Shown piece after piece: positions 1 through 11,100 of a stretch of DNA of 20,206 bases. The stretch's first letter is position 1; every line of letters starts with the position of its first letter. Position numbers and translations under genes: made by a program. Source of the DNA: Mnemiopsis leidyi (taxonomy: Eukaryota; Ctenophora; Tentaculata; Lobata; Bolinopsidae); contig JH153913.1 in assembly GCA_000226015.1 (NCBI GenBank), positions 165,091 through 185,296 of the forward strand, read 5' to 3'. Below the pieces are notes generated by a model. That model searched no databases and was not told the origin of the DNA. It saw only the letters and a list, made by a program, of their open reading frames with translations.

Positions 1-249
1 GGATTGTTCTATTTCTACACGGTTCGTGATTGTTTGTATTCTATCACTTCTCTGTCAGTACATCCCGTGTTTGTTTCTCTCAGCCCGACCCACCTGGTAG
101 CCCCGTTTGGATCAATCTTTCTGGTCCACCGCTCATTTAGCCTGAGACCGTGTGTGTGTGTACGCTTCTGCCCTTTCACGGCGTTTCGCGAGTGTATAAG
201 TATCGGGTAACCCCTTTTTACACCACAAGAGAAATTTTCTTTAACCTAG
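1..249. other. no recognisable feature
   Basis: Moderately GC-balanced sequence with a 68-codon plus-strand frame (4-210). It has no domain, no splice context and no match to a family that I recognise. It could be the edge of a repeat that extends outside the window. Confidence 0.4.
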
Positions 250-324
250 CTGACTGCACAGCTCGTTGATTGGACAATGGACAAGGAAAACTGTCTTCTT
301 GTCCAATAAACGAGTTGCAGTCAG
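250..324. repeat. 75-bp hairpin with ~27-bp near-perfect stem
   Basis: CTGACTGCA (250-258) pairs with TGCAGTCAG (316-324). Inside it, GCTCGTTGATTGGACAA (261-277) pairs with TTGTCCAATAAACGAGT (299-315) with two or three mismatches. TGGACAAG/CTTGTCCA gives an alternative inner pairing. The length and stem resemble a microRNA precursor or a very small fold-back element. Confidence 0.75.
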
Positions 325-522
325 AGGATAGAGACATTTTCCTCATTCATATTTCATCGCCTGAACTATTCAATAACAAAGATAAGGTAACGATAAGTTA
401 ACCACTTGTTAATGAGGTCAGGTGATCCTTCTCGGCTAGGGACCAACCTTTGCAATACTGTATTATGTACCGCGTGATGCTATTATACCGGTTGAGTAAA
501 ACGTGGTATTTGCAAATTGTTG

Positions 523-690
523 TCGTATTACATCACCCTTTTTAATTTCGTATAACATCGCACTTACGGCCGTATTACATCACCCTTTTTTGTATTACAT
601 CACCCTTTTTCGTATTACATCACCGTATTACCTCACCCTTTTGCTATTATTTTCACAGTTTTATCCGTGGCCGTATTACCTCACACTTTC
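523..690 (+). repeat. array of CGTATTACATCACCCTTTTT units
   Basis: At least six degenerate copies start near 523, 571, 591, 611, 624 and 671, some adjacent and some spaced. Later copies read CCTCACC instead of CATCACC. An open frame of 66 codons here is repeat-driven. Confidence 0.85.
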
Positions 691-900
691 TGCAAATCAG
701 TGATACGAGAGAACGCCCTTTTTTCTGTTACTACTAGCAACTACCCGCACTGCCTGCTAATTTTACTTCCTAGATAATATCGTTCATGACTCTGACCGGC
801 CTGCTCCAAATTAGTGATACGAGAGAACGTTCTTTTTTCTTGTTATCATTAGCAACTGCCCCACTCTATCTGCAATTTTTACTTGGTAAATAATATCGTT
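691..900 (+). repeat. two-copy 114-bp tandem duplication
   Basis: TGATACGAGAGAACG at 701 and 815 starts two diverged copies. Both continue through TTTTTTCT, TAGCAACT and ATAATATCGTT. The second copy runs directly into the MITE-like inverted repeat at 898. Confidence 0.8.
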
Positions 901-1034
901 ACATAACTCATAAGTGCAAAGTAACAACATGTTTTCAACTCAGCCTTCGGCTTCGATGAATAATTAGATTTACGCCACTGATCGCTACGCTCGAGGCGTA
1001 AATCTTGTTACTTCACACTTACTCGTTATGTAAC
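898..1034. mobile_element. 137-bp MITE-like inverted repeat
   Basis: A 30-bp left end (898-927, starting GTTACATAACTCATAAGTGC) matches the reverse complement of 1005-1034 with only a few mismatches. An inner pair, AGATTTACGCC (966-976) and GGCGTAAATCT (994-1004), lies next to the right end. No coding capacity. The target duplication is unclear, so the superfamily is not assigned. Confidence 0.8.
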
Positions 1035-2916
1035 TTCATATCAAAGTCGATACCAATTACTCAATTAAGCATATAAAAAGTATTTCTTTGTCCGTTCACT
1101 TTGAACTATCTGATCTTTTTCGCTGTACGGCAGGGCGCACCCTCCTGTCATTTTATTCCCATATTAGGCTCCCTCTAGATATTCCCTCTATTCGCTTCGA
1201 ATGAGGGTCGGACAAAGTCAGACAACTCTTTCGTTAAGGGGTAGCGGTCGTTTACATATGACGTCAGCAAATTTTTACACCCTTAGACATATGAACGGAG
1301 CTTGGAAGAAATGAACCATATTATTTTTTACAGCTACAGCAATTATATTATTCTATTAACAATTTTACTTTATATTTTAAATCTAATAAAAAATTAACTT
1401 GAAAATTGTTTCACAATTGAATTTCCCTTTCACAATTGCATTCGTCCTTCTTACAAAAATTGTCTTGAAAATCTTGAACAATCTCCAGAAAATTGTCGAT
1501 TTTGACGGCATCTTCACTGGCAAAACCCCCCTCCCCCTGGTAATCGACCGTCATGGCGTCATAATTTGGAAACCCCCTCCCCCTGGCCCTAGGTGATGAA
1601 ATCATCTGAGAACGACCCCTAATGTGAATCACACTACATTGATACGTCATTGACCGTCACTAATTCAATTTAGTTACTAATTTAATTTAGTCACTAATCT
1701 AATTTTAGTTTAATTCAAATAAGGTTTGGTCAGTTACCGGTTACCCCGTGCATGTACTGGTTCAATATAAGGAATTTAAGTTTAACGGGCAATGCGGATC
1801 GTTCTTAAGCGGTTCTTAATCTTACACATTCATTTAGATTTAAATGAGCTGAAATAACATTATACTCATAATTGTGGTTTCAAGTGGGGAGGGGAAGAAC
1901 TCATAATTAATGACAATAGTATTTAGTTTCGTACTGCCAATTAGGCCAGGCACGTTCGATCGTTGCTATTTTCCCAATAATTTACTTTTCTTATGCCTTA
2001 GTTCGAGTCGGAGTTAGACGGATATATGATACAGATGTTTCCTATTTCGACCTTCTTGCCAACGCAAGCATGAGTTACAAAGATCAAATTGATCAGGCAA
2101 GTAATTAATTACTTACTTACCAAATGTATAAATAGATAAACTGACTTAAGTTTTGCTTAAGTTTTACCAACCGGGTTAACGAGAGCGTTTCACAAAGGAG
2201 AGGAACTTTCAAATTCAATTGCGAAGGGGAACCGAGACCTAAAGTATAATTTTAGTATAAACGACGAAATCATTAACTATCAATCAAGGAAATAAGGATG
2301 AATAAATTAGCTCATGTTGGTTTCGAAGTGAAGGATAATTGATACAATGATACGATTGGAGCGGTATGTCTAATTCTAAAACTAAGGGGAACACACCAAC
2401 CGAAGGGATCAAGGGGATCAGCAGGGGAGTGCAGCAGAGATTTTGTCGACACACACGACTAGAAAACAGGAACTAGAAAGCAGGAAGCAGGAACTCGATC
2501 TCGGTGGGAAAGGTACTCTGGGGAAGTGAAGTGGTTGGTACTGATTAAAGGAGGGGTACATATACTAAAGTAAATTATTATCAACATGCAATGCTCATAA
2601 GTTACCTAGACAGAACAAGACTCATTACAGTGTTGAATTGCAATTAGGACGGATAAGTTAGTAGTTATTATGTGGATTCAAGGTATCAGTTTATAGGGCG
2701 CATAAAGCTATACTCAGTATCCTTACCTCGAACCCGGTCTAAAGCGTATAAACACGCCATAGCCTTCTCAGGGACTTAGGGAGAAAGGCTATGCAGGTGA
2801 GGAAGAACTCCTAAGATTCTTTTTGTATCGTCTTAATCGTTATAAAAAGACTCCATCTTTTCACCACGTCGCACACGTACCACTACTGCTGCCACGTGCC
2901 CTGCTGCCCTAGCTGG
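1035..2916. other. non-coding AT-rich stretch
   Basis: No gene was recognised. It holds CTTTGTCCG and its inverse (about 1087 and 1210), a perfect cAMP-response-type TGACGTCA at 1259-1266, and two C-rich runs (CCCCCCTCCCCCTGG type, about 1526-1586) that keep frames open on both strands and could form G-quadruplex on the minus strand. It also has purine-rich AGGAACTAGAAAGCAGGAAG repeats near 2467-2495 and a CATAGCC hairpin at 2758-2793. Confidence 0.45.
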
Positions 2917-2988
2917 TCACTCTTGCGTCGCGTCTTTGATGATCTTCGACTGCACCGTTCTCTCCAGCATTCTGGTCAGTTCAAAGAG
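2917..2988 (-). CDS. possible short terminal exon (weak)
   Basis: Read on the minus strand after TACTATTAG, a 23-codon frame encodes LFELTRMLERTVQSKIIKDA then TQE and a TGA. The peptide looks like an amphipathic helix. The surrounding 120 bases (about 2868-2988) are clearly GC-richer than the flanks. The acceptor lacks a good pyrimidine tract and no partner exon was found upstream on that strand, so this could be a last exon, a transposon remnant or chance. Confidence 0.25.
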   Translation of the reverse strand, partial: LFELTRMLERTVQSKIIKDATQE

Positions 2989-3831
2989 CTAATAGTATCA
3001 AATAACTACTCCTTTATAATATTAACACACGTAAGGATTTATAAATCGAACGGATAAAATCAAACGGTATTTGTCTACTCATTTTAAAGTATTGCTACTA
3101 ATTAACATCTCAAATCCCCAACTTTCATCGGACAACAATCTAATTTTTTTCTCCACTCAAATTAAAAATATCCCAAATAACTTAAACTGCAACATGGCAA
3201 AATTTTACGTCCTTAAACATCCTAGCATAAACTCCAAGCTTTAAGCGGACAAAATTGAGCGGTTTTTCTGTGAAAATCTGAGATAACACAGCCTGTTATA
3301 CGTACAGCTTTCTCAAACCAAAACAACAATATGACAGCTTTTCAGGCCTCCATAACAGTTTCCTATAAGCAAGGTATGGCCGAATGGCCGATCAAATTCA
3401 ATGTACAAATTGAGAAACGCTTTCTTTCACGTGAAATAGATGATTAGTGAACCTCACAAAAAAGATTTCCTCTGTATAGAAAAGGTGCTTTGTGGGGAGG
3501 GCTCAAAAATGTCCCTCCAGCCAGAAGAGACACGTACAGCTTACACGTACAGCTTAGGTATTTGTTGGAATTACCAAAAAATAACGTGTCAAAACGCCGG
3601 ATGAACTTTTTCCCGATTTTTCCCGATTCTTATACGTATGACACACCAATTATCTTGAAAATTTATACCATCGTGATCTCCTAATCATTTAGTATCATAA
3701 GTATGAAACTGAAAGTACTTGACAGAATAAGTCTTAAATTTTTTGAAATTTGAAATTATGATCGCAAAATTGTCACGAAATTCGGCTATTTTCCCGCGTA
3801 ATTATGCGATTAATCGCCGCAATATTAGCAA

Positions 3832-3877
3832 TTTTTGCTGCGAAACTGCTGAGAAATCAGCAATCTTCGCCGCAAAA
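3832..3877. repeat. hairpin with GAAA loop
   Basis: TTTTTGCTGCGAA pairs with TTCGCCGCAAAA with one mismatch. The inner CTGCTGA pairs with TCAGCA around a GAAA tetraloop. It is a compact, stable stem in otherwise AT-rich DNA. Confidence 0.65.
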
Positions 3878-5063
3878 CAAAGTTATAATGTTATTGATAT
3901 TAACAAAAGTGCGGTAGAATATGTTGGTGTTAATCAGAACAAATGCAATGCACGACAATGATATTCCTAAGGAATCCTTAAAAGGAAAATTTCCTAATCT
4001 AACGCATGCAGGATGCAGAAAGGATCTTTGTCATTTTTCTATTTTGCTAATATTTTTAGAAAAAATTAAACCGCGTAGAGTGCACAATTTGCAATATATT
4101 ATGTGGCCTCATTGCCCCCACTCTTCCCAAGCTCTGCACTAAACTTGAAAGGTTCTCAAGAAGTAACATAGAAAGACATTGGTGACAGACGATATCTGCA
4201 GATTTCTATAGGTTTTTTTGCTTTTCTCTGATAAGAATTTGTTACTGAGATAAGTATTTCGATAAAAGTATCATAAATTGTAATCGGGAATCGGATAGCA
4301 TAATATATATTTTTTAAATATACTTATCATGCATGCACATTTATCTTCATTTGAATTTGACCACTTCTTTTTTTCAAGTTCTCTATCAGTTCAACTTCTC
4401 TATCAGTTGTATCGAATTTATCCTCTAAATTCTTATCGGCCTCAGTTTTATGCTCTATTCTTATCGGCAGTGGCCTTTTCGTTCATTTTGATAAGTTCGA
4501 ACTTTGAAGTAGAAAAATAAAATAAAAATAAAATCACGTTTTTTAACGCAGACGATCGTGCACGTAATACGTATATATTTATAAGTAGTTTGCACATAAT
4601 ATAGCATTCTCAGCTGATATTAGTTATATACTTACGTATAGGGTCGTGTACCGTGACTCATATAAAGTCATTAAGTGCAAAGTTTCCGATGAAGTTTTCC
4701 AACTTTTGTGGAATTGGAAATATGATATTTTGCCAGGGCCGAACGTTGGCAAATCACCCGTTTGTAGAATTAGACATGCTAGATTTAATGAGATCAAGTC
4801 GTTTTATCTGCCCGGGTGTCCTTATCTTATATGGAAAAGTTAACCATATGCACTAGTGCTGAATTAAGGCCTCAGTTGCAGTGAAATGATTTTGAATTGT
4901 CTCGTTTTCTTTTTAATTGATTATAAATATAATTCGCTCGGCCTTTGCCATTTCTTGATACTTTGGTCTATGCCTTGATTTAAATTTTAAAGTTATATTC
5001 GCTTTAAAATACAATGTGAAGATGTATAATCTTCTAATATTCTTAATCGATTCATTTAAAAAG

Positions 5064-5072
5064 CTTATAAAG
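5064..5072 (+). promoter_or_regulatory. possible TATA box upstream of the MFSD11-like gene
   Basis: CTTATAAAG lies about 30 bases upstream of the start codon at 5102. If used, the 5' leader would be only a few bases long. The region is AT-rich, so a chance match is quite possible, and transcription may start further upstream. Confidence 0.2.
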
Positions 5073-5101
5073 TTCATGGTCGTCTGGTGAGCACATCCTA
5101 A

Positions 5102-8100
5102 ATGTCTGCGTCTGCTTCAAAGAATTCCCTGAAACGTCGACTCTCCAAGTCAACATCCTCAAATGATGGATACCAAATGAAAATTAACTCAACAGCAGAC
5201 GAACTTTATTATGCAAGTAGAAATATTCGGAAGGTATCTGTGACAAATCACATATAAATCAGGTGTTCATTGTATCTTGTTGCGGAATCAATATTTCCAT
5301 TCTCCCTATTTCTATACTATAAAGGTGCGATCTTCCTTGCCAGAAATTCTCAATCGATATTATTGGAGCTTGATTAATTGCTTAATTCACCATTAATATA
5401 ATCATAAATCAATTTAATTCTCTACTTGATTTGTCAATTAATTTCTAATGTATTTGTACATTGCTAATCGACAGATGCGGAAAATGAAGGAAGAAACTCT
5501 GGCCAAATTGAATTTGCATTACGAATTAACCATTTCTTAAATTTGTTAGATTCTATGCCTGCATAATACCCAATTTTGTTCGTCAAAAAGTCGTAGAGTT
5601 GGAATGCCATTTCAAATTAAAGACTGCCATTTTATTGATCTATAACCATATGAGATGAATCTGACATTAATGAACAAAATTTTACTTTATTAACTATACG
5701 CACTCGCAACTAGAAAATTGGTAAAACTGTTAAACTGAAAAGAATCCTTATAAAGCAGCTCGACTCAATTTCCATCGTGCATGATATTTGTATCATTTGA
5801 CAGAAGTGTATGCTTTGAAAATGCCTTTGGTCTTGCCTTGTTCTAAAATCGTATCCGTACATATCTAATATGATGCGCCTTTATCATAATATCATAACAA
5901 AAATTCACGCGTCTATGAACGAATTTGCTCTATCCTTAATTATATAATGGAGCATAAAAACATAGTTAAGATCATCGAATGCTAAAGTCATGGTTTATAG
6001 TTAACGATAAATCTAAATATATATGTATATATATAACTCAAACAAACTTAGAGATGGTCCTACCATCTTTATATATAGTCTTACTCTGGCAGTCCATGAC
6101 ACTGGATATGGCAATACCTCAAATATTTAAGGTCTAATTTATTGTAAAAATTAACAAAAAGCAAACAATTTTTGATTCCACAAAAAATACCTTGCTCTAT
6201 ACAACAAATAGTTTTTTAAGCTTATTATTCGAAACTGCACTTACGTACCGGCTAGTTGCACCAGTACCTGGAAGTAAGCTCCAATAGTAAAGCTTACTTC
6301 CAGTACTATTGACAATGTTTACATTGCCGGTAAGGGTTAGCAGTTATATCCTCCCTGTCATGTGTGGGTCACTGTGACATGTGAATTCAGAGGTGTCAGT
6401 TGGCTGTAAAACGTTTTTGTCGTTGTTTCATACATTAACCTATGTATATGCAACCTGTATTAGTGATTTAAGGATTGATAAGAGGTAAATATGGTGTTTG
6501 CAGGTTGATAATTTGAAATTTCCCTTCGGTCTTTTGGCTTAATCCATGCCAATTTTCTTGACCAAATGCTTAGCCTAAAACGTTATGGCCTCAAAAAGGT
6601 CTTAAAGCATGAACTAACACAAATTTCTGAAAAGAAGTCCGAATCGAAACTCATGCTCAATATTAAGTAACCATGGTAGTCATGGTTCAGATCACGATAC
6701 GTTTTCTAACCATCACAAATATTGTAGAGGGGGTTTAAGTTGCAACCCAATATACATGTCTACCAAGATCTGAATATACATTTCTACCAAGATCTGAATA
6801 TATACATTTCTACCAAGGTCTGACCCACTTTTTACAGGAAACTGAACGTATGGTGATCGCTATGAACGACCGAATCAGGATGAGGAACATCCTTATAAAC
6901 GCAGTGGCGGTTATGTTAGTGTACAGCAGCTATTACGGTGGAGCCGCTGTCATGGTGAGAAAAATCTAATTTTTGGCAGAGAGATGTGGTCCGTAGATAA
7001 AATGGCTGTCCTCAGAATGTTTGAATTTCGTTTATGGATTCATTTTTTGGTGCGTCGCCTTGACACATATAATTATTTTTTTTATAAACAATGTTCAATT
7101 GTTCATTCATTGCTAAAGGTTCATTAACCACATGCAATAATGACATTTTTTACTCGGAGTCAACCTAGCTCAACAGATCAAACTCACTTACATGTTCTTC
7201 AGCCGACAGCTTTTTCGGACATGAATGGTAGGAACGGTGTAGACAAACACACGGCCTTCACTGGATTGATGATCAACAATTTGTTTGTTGTTATCGCTGC
7301 TTTTCTAACACCTTTTCTAATGAAGGTGAGAAGTCGGGATGAAAGTAATTCCCAATGATTCATATTACAATTGAGAAGAAATTCAGGTTCTTTTCAACTG
7401 TATGATATACTTAAAGTTTCAACTTGAAAGTCAATGACAGTTCCAACATTTCAGTTGGTAGGGATGAGACTGAGTCTGATTGTAGGATCCATGTGCAGCA
7501 TTCCGATAACTTTAGCTCTCTTTGTCCCTTACAACATGACTATTCTTATTGGACAAGCTATCAACGGCATTGGTAAGAAATGAGAATTTATACTTCATTT
7601 CTAGTCTTCTGAATCTGAGTTTTTTTGAACTGACTTGAGGTATTCCAAGTTGGACCCTAAAGCAATTACCCTTGGTATTTCAACTGGTCTTTTAACAGTA
7701 ATTACAGTAACACTTAACCTAAAACCTTGTTACCCTGCAGGTAACGCATTTTCAAGAGCAGTCAGTCTACAATTTCTAACGGAGAACTCGACAACCGCCA
7801 AGATGGCTCGAAACAGTGGAATACATTGGATGATATTCATGAGCTGTATCCTGTTTGGAAATACAGTTCTTTATTTTGGAATAGGAGATAGAAGGTTCCT
7901 TGATGACGTTACCAGGATGGTATGGGAGCTATGTTCTTAGAGTTTTACTTTATATACTTTTTTTTCTAATCTGAAAATGGATCAGAATGATGTTCAATGT
8001 TTATTCCTTCAAGTTGAAATAGCAATTTACAGAGGTGATAATCGCCAGCAAAAAAACCTTTTTCATGATCGATCAAATCCAAAATCTAGAAAGTAGCTGG

Positions 8101-11100
8101 TGCCTTGACGGCTATGTGTGTGATGGGCTGTATACTCTACTGCTTTACTGTCCCTCCACCACCCCTCCCTCCGCCAGGACTGGACTACGAGGATGAGGAT
8201 AAGGAGGAGCAACCCATTCTTGCAGTAAGTCTTCTTAAACACAAGCAAATATTTATTTGTACATTGTTAATATATATTTGATATAACAATTTTATATCAT
8301 TTATATTACAACTCTTTTCCATGTCTAAAACTTTCATTTTGATCTTTAGTATAGTTACTAGTACTATAATGTGTTTTCAGTTTTGGCGAGTCCTAAACTT
8401 TAATTTTGTCTTACTGATGATTTGTGCAGCAGCTTAAGGTTTAGCTAACAAGAAAAACCCCACACTTCAGAAGAAAGCAAGTTTTTCTTCGTGTAGTTCA
8501 AGCTCAGCATCATACTTAGATTCAGAAGGAAAACCTGAAGGTGAGTCCTTTAAAGTTTATCAATCTATCAGGTGCAACTATTTTGGAACTTGGAAGGTGG
8601 AGATTTTAAAACCATTTTACTGGAAATTTTGAGTTAAATACAAATACAATTAGCTCTCCTGTATAACTATAATTAGTAAATAAAGTAAGAACAAAGAAGT
8701 TAAATCTTTATAATAGTATGCATATGCTCACATGACTGATGACAACATAGTTATTGATATTTGATATATATCGATATATTTGTTTCACTTTCACATGGAA
8801 CAAAAACTGTTCTTAAACTGCTTTGATTGGTTTGAATCCCATTCTTTTATTATAGATTTCGACGAAACGACTCTATTTGGTCAGCTGAGGGCTTCTCTAC
8901 GACCTCTTTTTAAATGGAAAAACACTTATCTACTTCTTCCACTATGTTCGACGGGTAAATAACATGTTATTTAAAATTTCGACTAAGGCTATAGGGCTAG
9001 AGCTAGAGCATATTACTATTAGTATATATAAAGGCATAAGCTATGCATTGATAATGATTATTGATATAGCTGGCGATGAAAACCGTCAATTGTGTATACC
9101 GACGACAACCGACGTTCATTCTGATTCATGAATTGAGGACACTTCAACATTCAAGTTTAACATTCAACCTATAGTTGAGAAACAATTTGTACCGATCATC
9201 ATCAAGTCATTTAAATCATCTAAATCGGTAGGGATCTACTCTCAACTGTACACCCCGCTTATTCCTGCCTACATTGGAATACTGTTTGAAGAGCGGTCTT
9301 ATGTCGCACAGTTTGGTATATTCGTTGGTTTGGGAGAACTTTTAGGTATGTGATTTTCGTTGGTCATATAATTCTCATCCCAAATTTGAACTTTTAGGTA
9401 TGTGATTTTCATTGGTCATATAATTGTCATCCCAAATTTGATTAGTAAATCAGCTGATCTGGCGGTATGAAAATGATTTACCGGCTCAGGATTTACTTTT
9501 AGGGTCGAATGATCATACCATATGATATAATAATGTATGATTGCGAATGTTTGCCGTTTCCGCGACTTTGGAATATAAACATTACTGACTACAAATACAT
9601 TTACGGGGATTATTTATAGAAATCTTTAATCTTTATATGATTATCGTTTTTCGGAATCGTTATCTTATATATTATCATTATTCGAGAACTTGACGGGATT
9701 AATATTGTTCGAGCTGTATTACATTCAATCTCACGTATTTAACACACTCACTGGTTGATCCAATGATTGACCTTGATCTAATGATTGATCTAATAATTGA
9801 CCTTGAAAATAGATTGACTAGCTGTCAGCTGTCAGAATTGCTGGCTGAAACCTATAAAATTTTCCTACTTCAGGCGGAAGACCGGCAGGGAAAATAGTCG
9901 ATCGGATCGGTTTCAAAAAAGCAGCCGTGATAACGACATTTATGGGGGTTATAGCGTACATACTTATAGCTTTCATGTTCCCGCTATATTACTCTCACAC
10001 TCCACCCACGCTGTATCCTAGCAGATGGGGAAACAACGCTCTGGGCATTGCTATAGGTGATTGTTTACAAATTTCATATAATAATACTAATTGCAGAGGT
10101 TCACGTGACTTCAAGGAGATAAATCGGGGGTAAGGTCAAAATTCGGTAAAAGGGTCAAACAGTTTGGTGAGTAGGGCAATTGGCACCAATGGCGATTATG
10201 TCAGTGGTGCCAATGAATGTCCCAATCGCTATAGGCGCCAATAGTTGTGTTCCATTGGCGCCAATGGCGATCGCCATTGGCGACCATTGGTCCATTGGAT
10301 CCATTATAGTGGGACCAATGGTAATGGATCCACAGGATGGCGATACTCTTTTTACAATCACCACTCAGACAGATTGTCACCACTGTTGCCATTGCAAATG
10401 TACCACTAACAGCATTACTATTCTTTGATTGGCTCCTTTGTCGCCAATAATAATGTATGAATCGCCATTGTCACCAATGGAATTCATGGCACAACTTTCG
10501 CCATTGAATCACCATTGGCTGCATTGTCGCCATTGGCACCACTGCAGGTATAATTGGCGCCATTGAAATTTCAAATCTTCCATTCACTCTGAATTGTGCG
10601 TGGTGATCGTAAATGGGGCATCGCTGCATCGAGCGGTTTCTTTGGTTCCATTATTATGGATCCAATGGTCGCCAATGGCGATTGGGACCACAATTGGCAC
10701 CACTGACTTCATTGCATTGGCGCCAATGGAACATCCATTTGTTGCATTGATCGGATCCATTGATGGCGGCAATTGCCCCACTCACCAAACTTTATGACCC
10801 TTTTGCCCAAAATTCTTATGTTTCATCTGGCAGTGCAGCATTGACCAATGAGAAGTTAGGACGGCCAATTAATAGTACGTAGGTTGATACCCTATTAACC
10901 TACTGTCAAAGAAATTCTAGACGCGAATCCAGCATCGCCCGTTGAAATAAATTATATATTGAGTAAGGCTATCAGCAGCATATCATAATCAAGTACTCAA
11001 ACAATTTGTGACCTTCCCCAAAAGTTAAAATATCTTTCTCTGTACGATACTTAGTACTAATAGTATATGCAGGAATACAATTATGAAAACTTAGCAACCT

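Larger units (their letters stand above)
2989..5101. other. non-coding stretch upstream of the MFSD11-like gene
   Basis: AT-rich, with several 60-73-codon frames that lack domains or splice context. It holds the hairpin at 3832-3877, a doubled CACGTACAGCTTA (3530-3555), and short repeats of CTCTATCAGTT and TTCTTATCGGC (4378-4470). Promoter elements of the MFSD11-like gene presumably lie toward 5100. Confidence 0.4.
5234..6837 (+). other. intron 1 of the MFSD11-like gene (1.6 kb)
   Basis: This is the longest intron. It runs from AAG|GTATCT to TTTTTACAG. It contains an imperfect fold-back (6240-6334), an AT microsatellite near 6015-6036, a short hairpin near 6051-6068 and a three-copy 24-bp repeat near its 3' end. 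No convincing additional exon was seen. A small open stretch after an AG at about 5474 runs into a stop without a donor. Confidence 0.6.

Noticed and set aside
1399-1650. Overlapping frames on both strands
   Set aside because: Driven by low-complexity ACAATTG and CCCCCTCCCCC repeats; no domain or splice sites.
3743-4142. Two overlapping ~72-codon plus frames
   Set aside because: The first runs through a hairpin with AAT/CGC-rich short repeats. Neither has a recognised motif or plausible exon boundaries.
4646-4856. GPNVGKS, resembling a GTPase P-loop, in a 65-codon frame
   Set aside because: No other GTPase motif follows, another frame is open over the same bases, and there is no splice context. 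Chance match.
7635-7740. N-terminal extension of the exon 5 frame
   Set aside because: This part lies before the TACCCTGCAG acceptor. The coding frame resumes exactly at 7741 in the phase set by exon 4, so it is intron.
8438-8470. Alternative earlier acceptors for exon 7 (after TTTAG or AACAAG)
   Set aside because: They give a wrong phase or lack a pyrimidine tract. CCCCACACTTCAG at 8470 keeps phase 0 and has a CTAAC branch site about 20 bases upstream.
10155-10797. Open frames of 63-82 codons on both strands
   Set aside because: They are translations of the CCAAT/ATTGG repeat interior of the fold-back element; frames are open on both strands because of the repeat unit.
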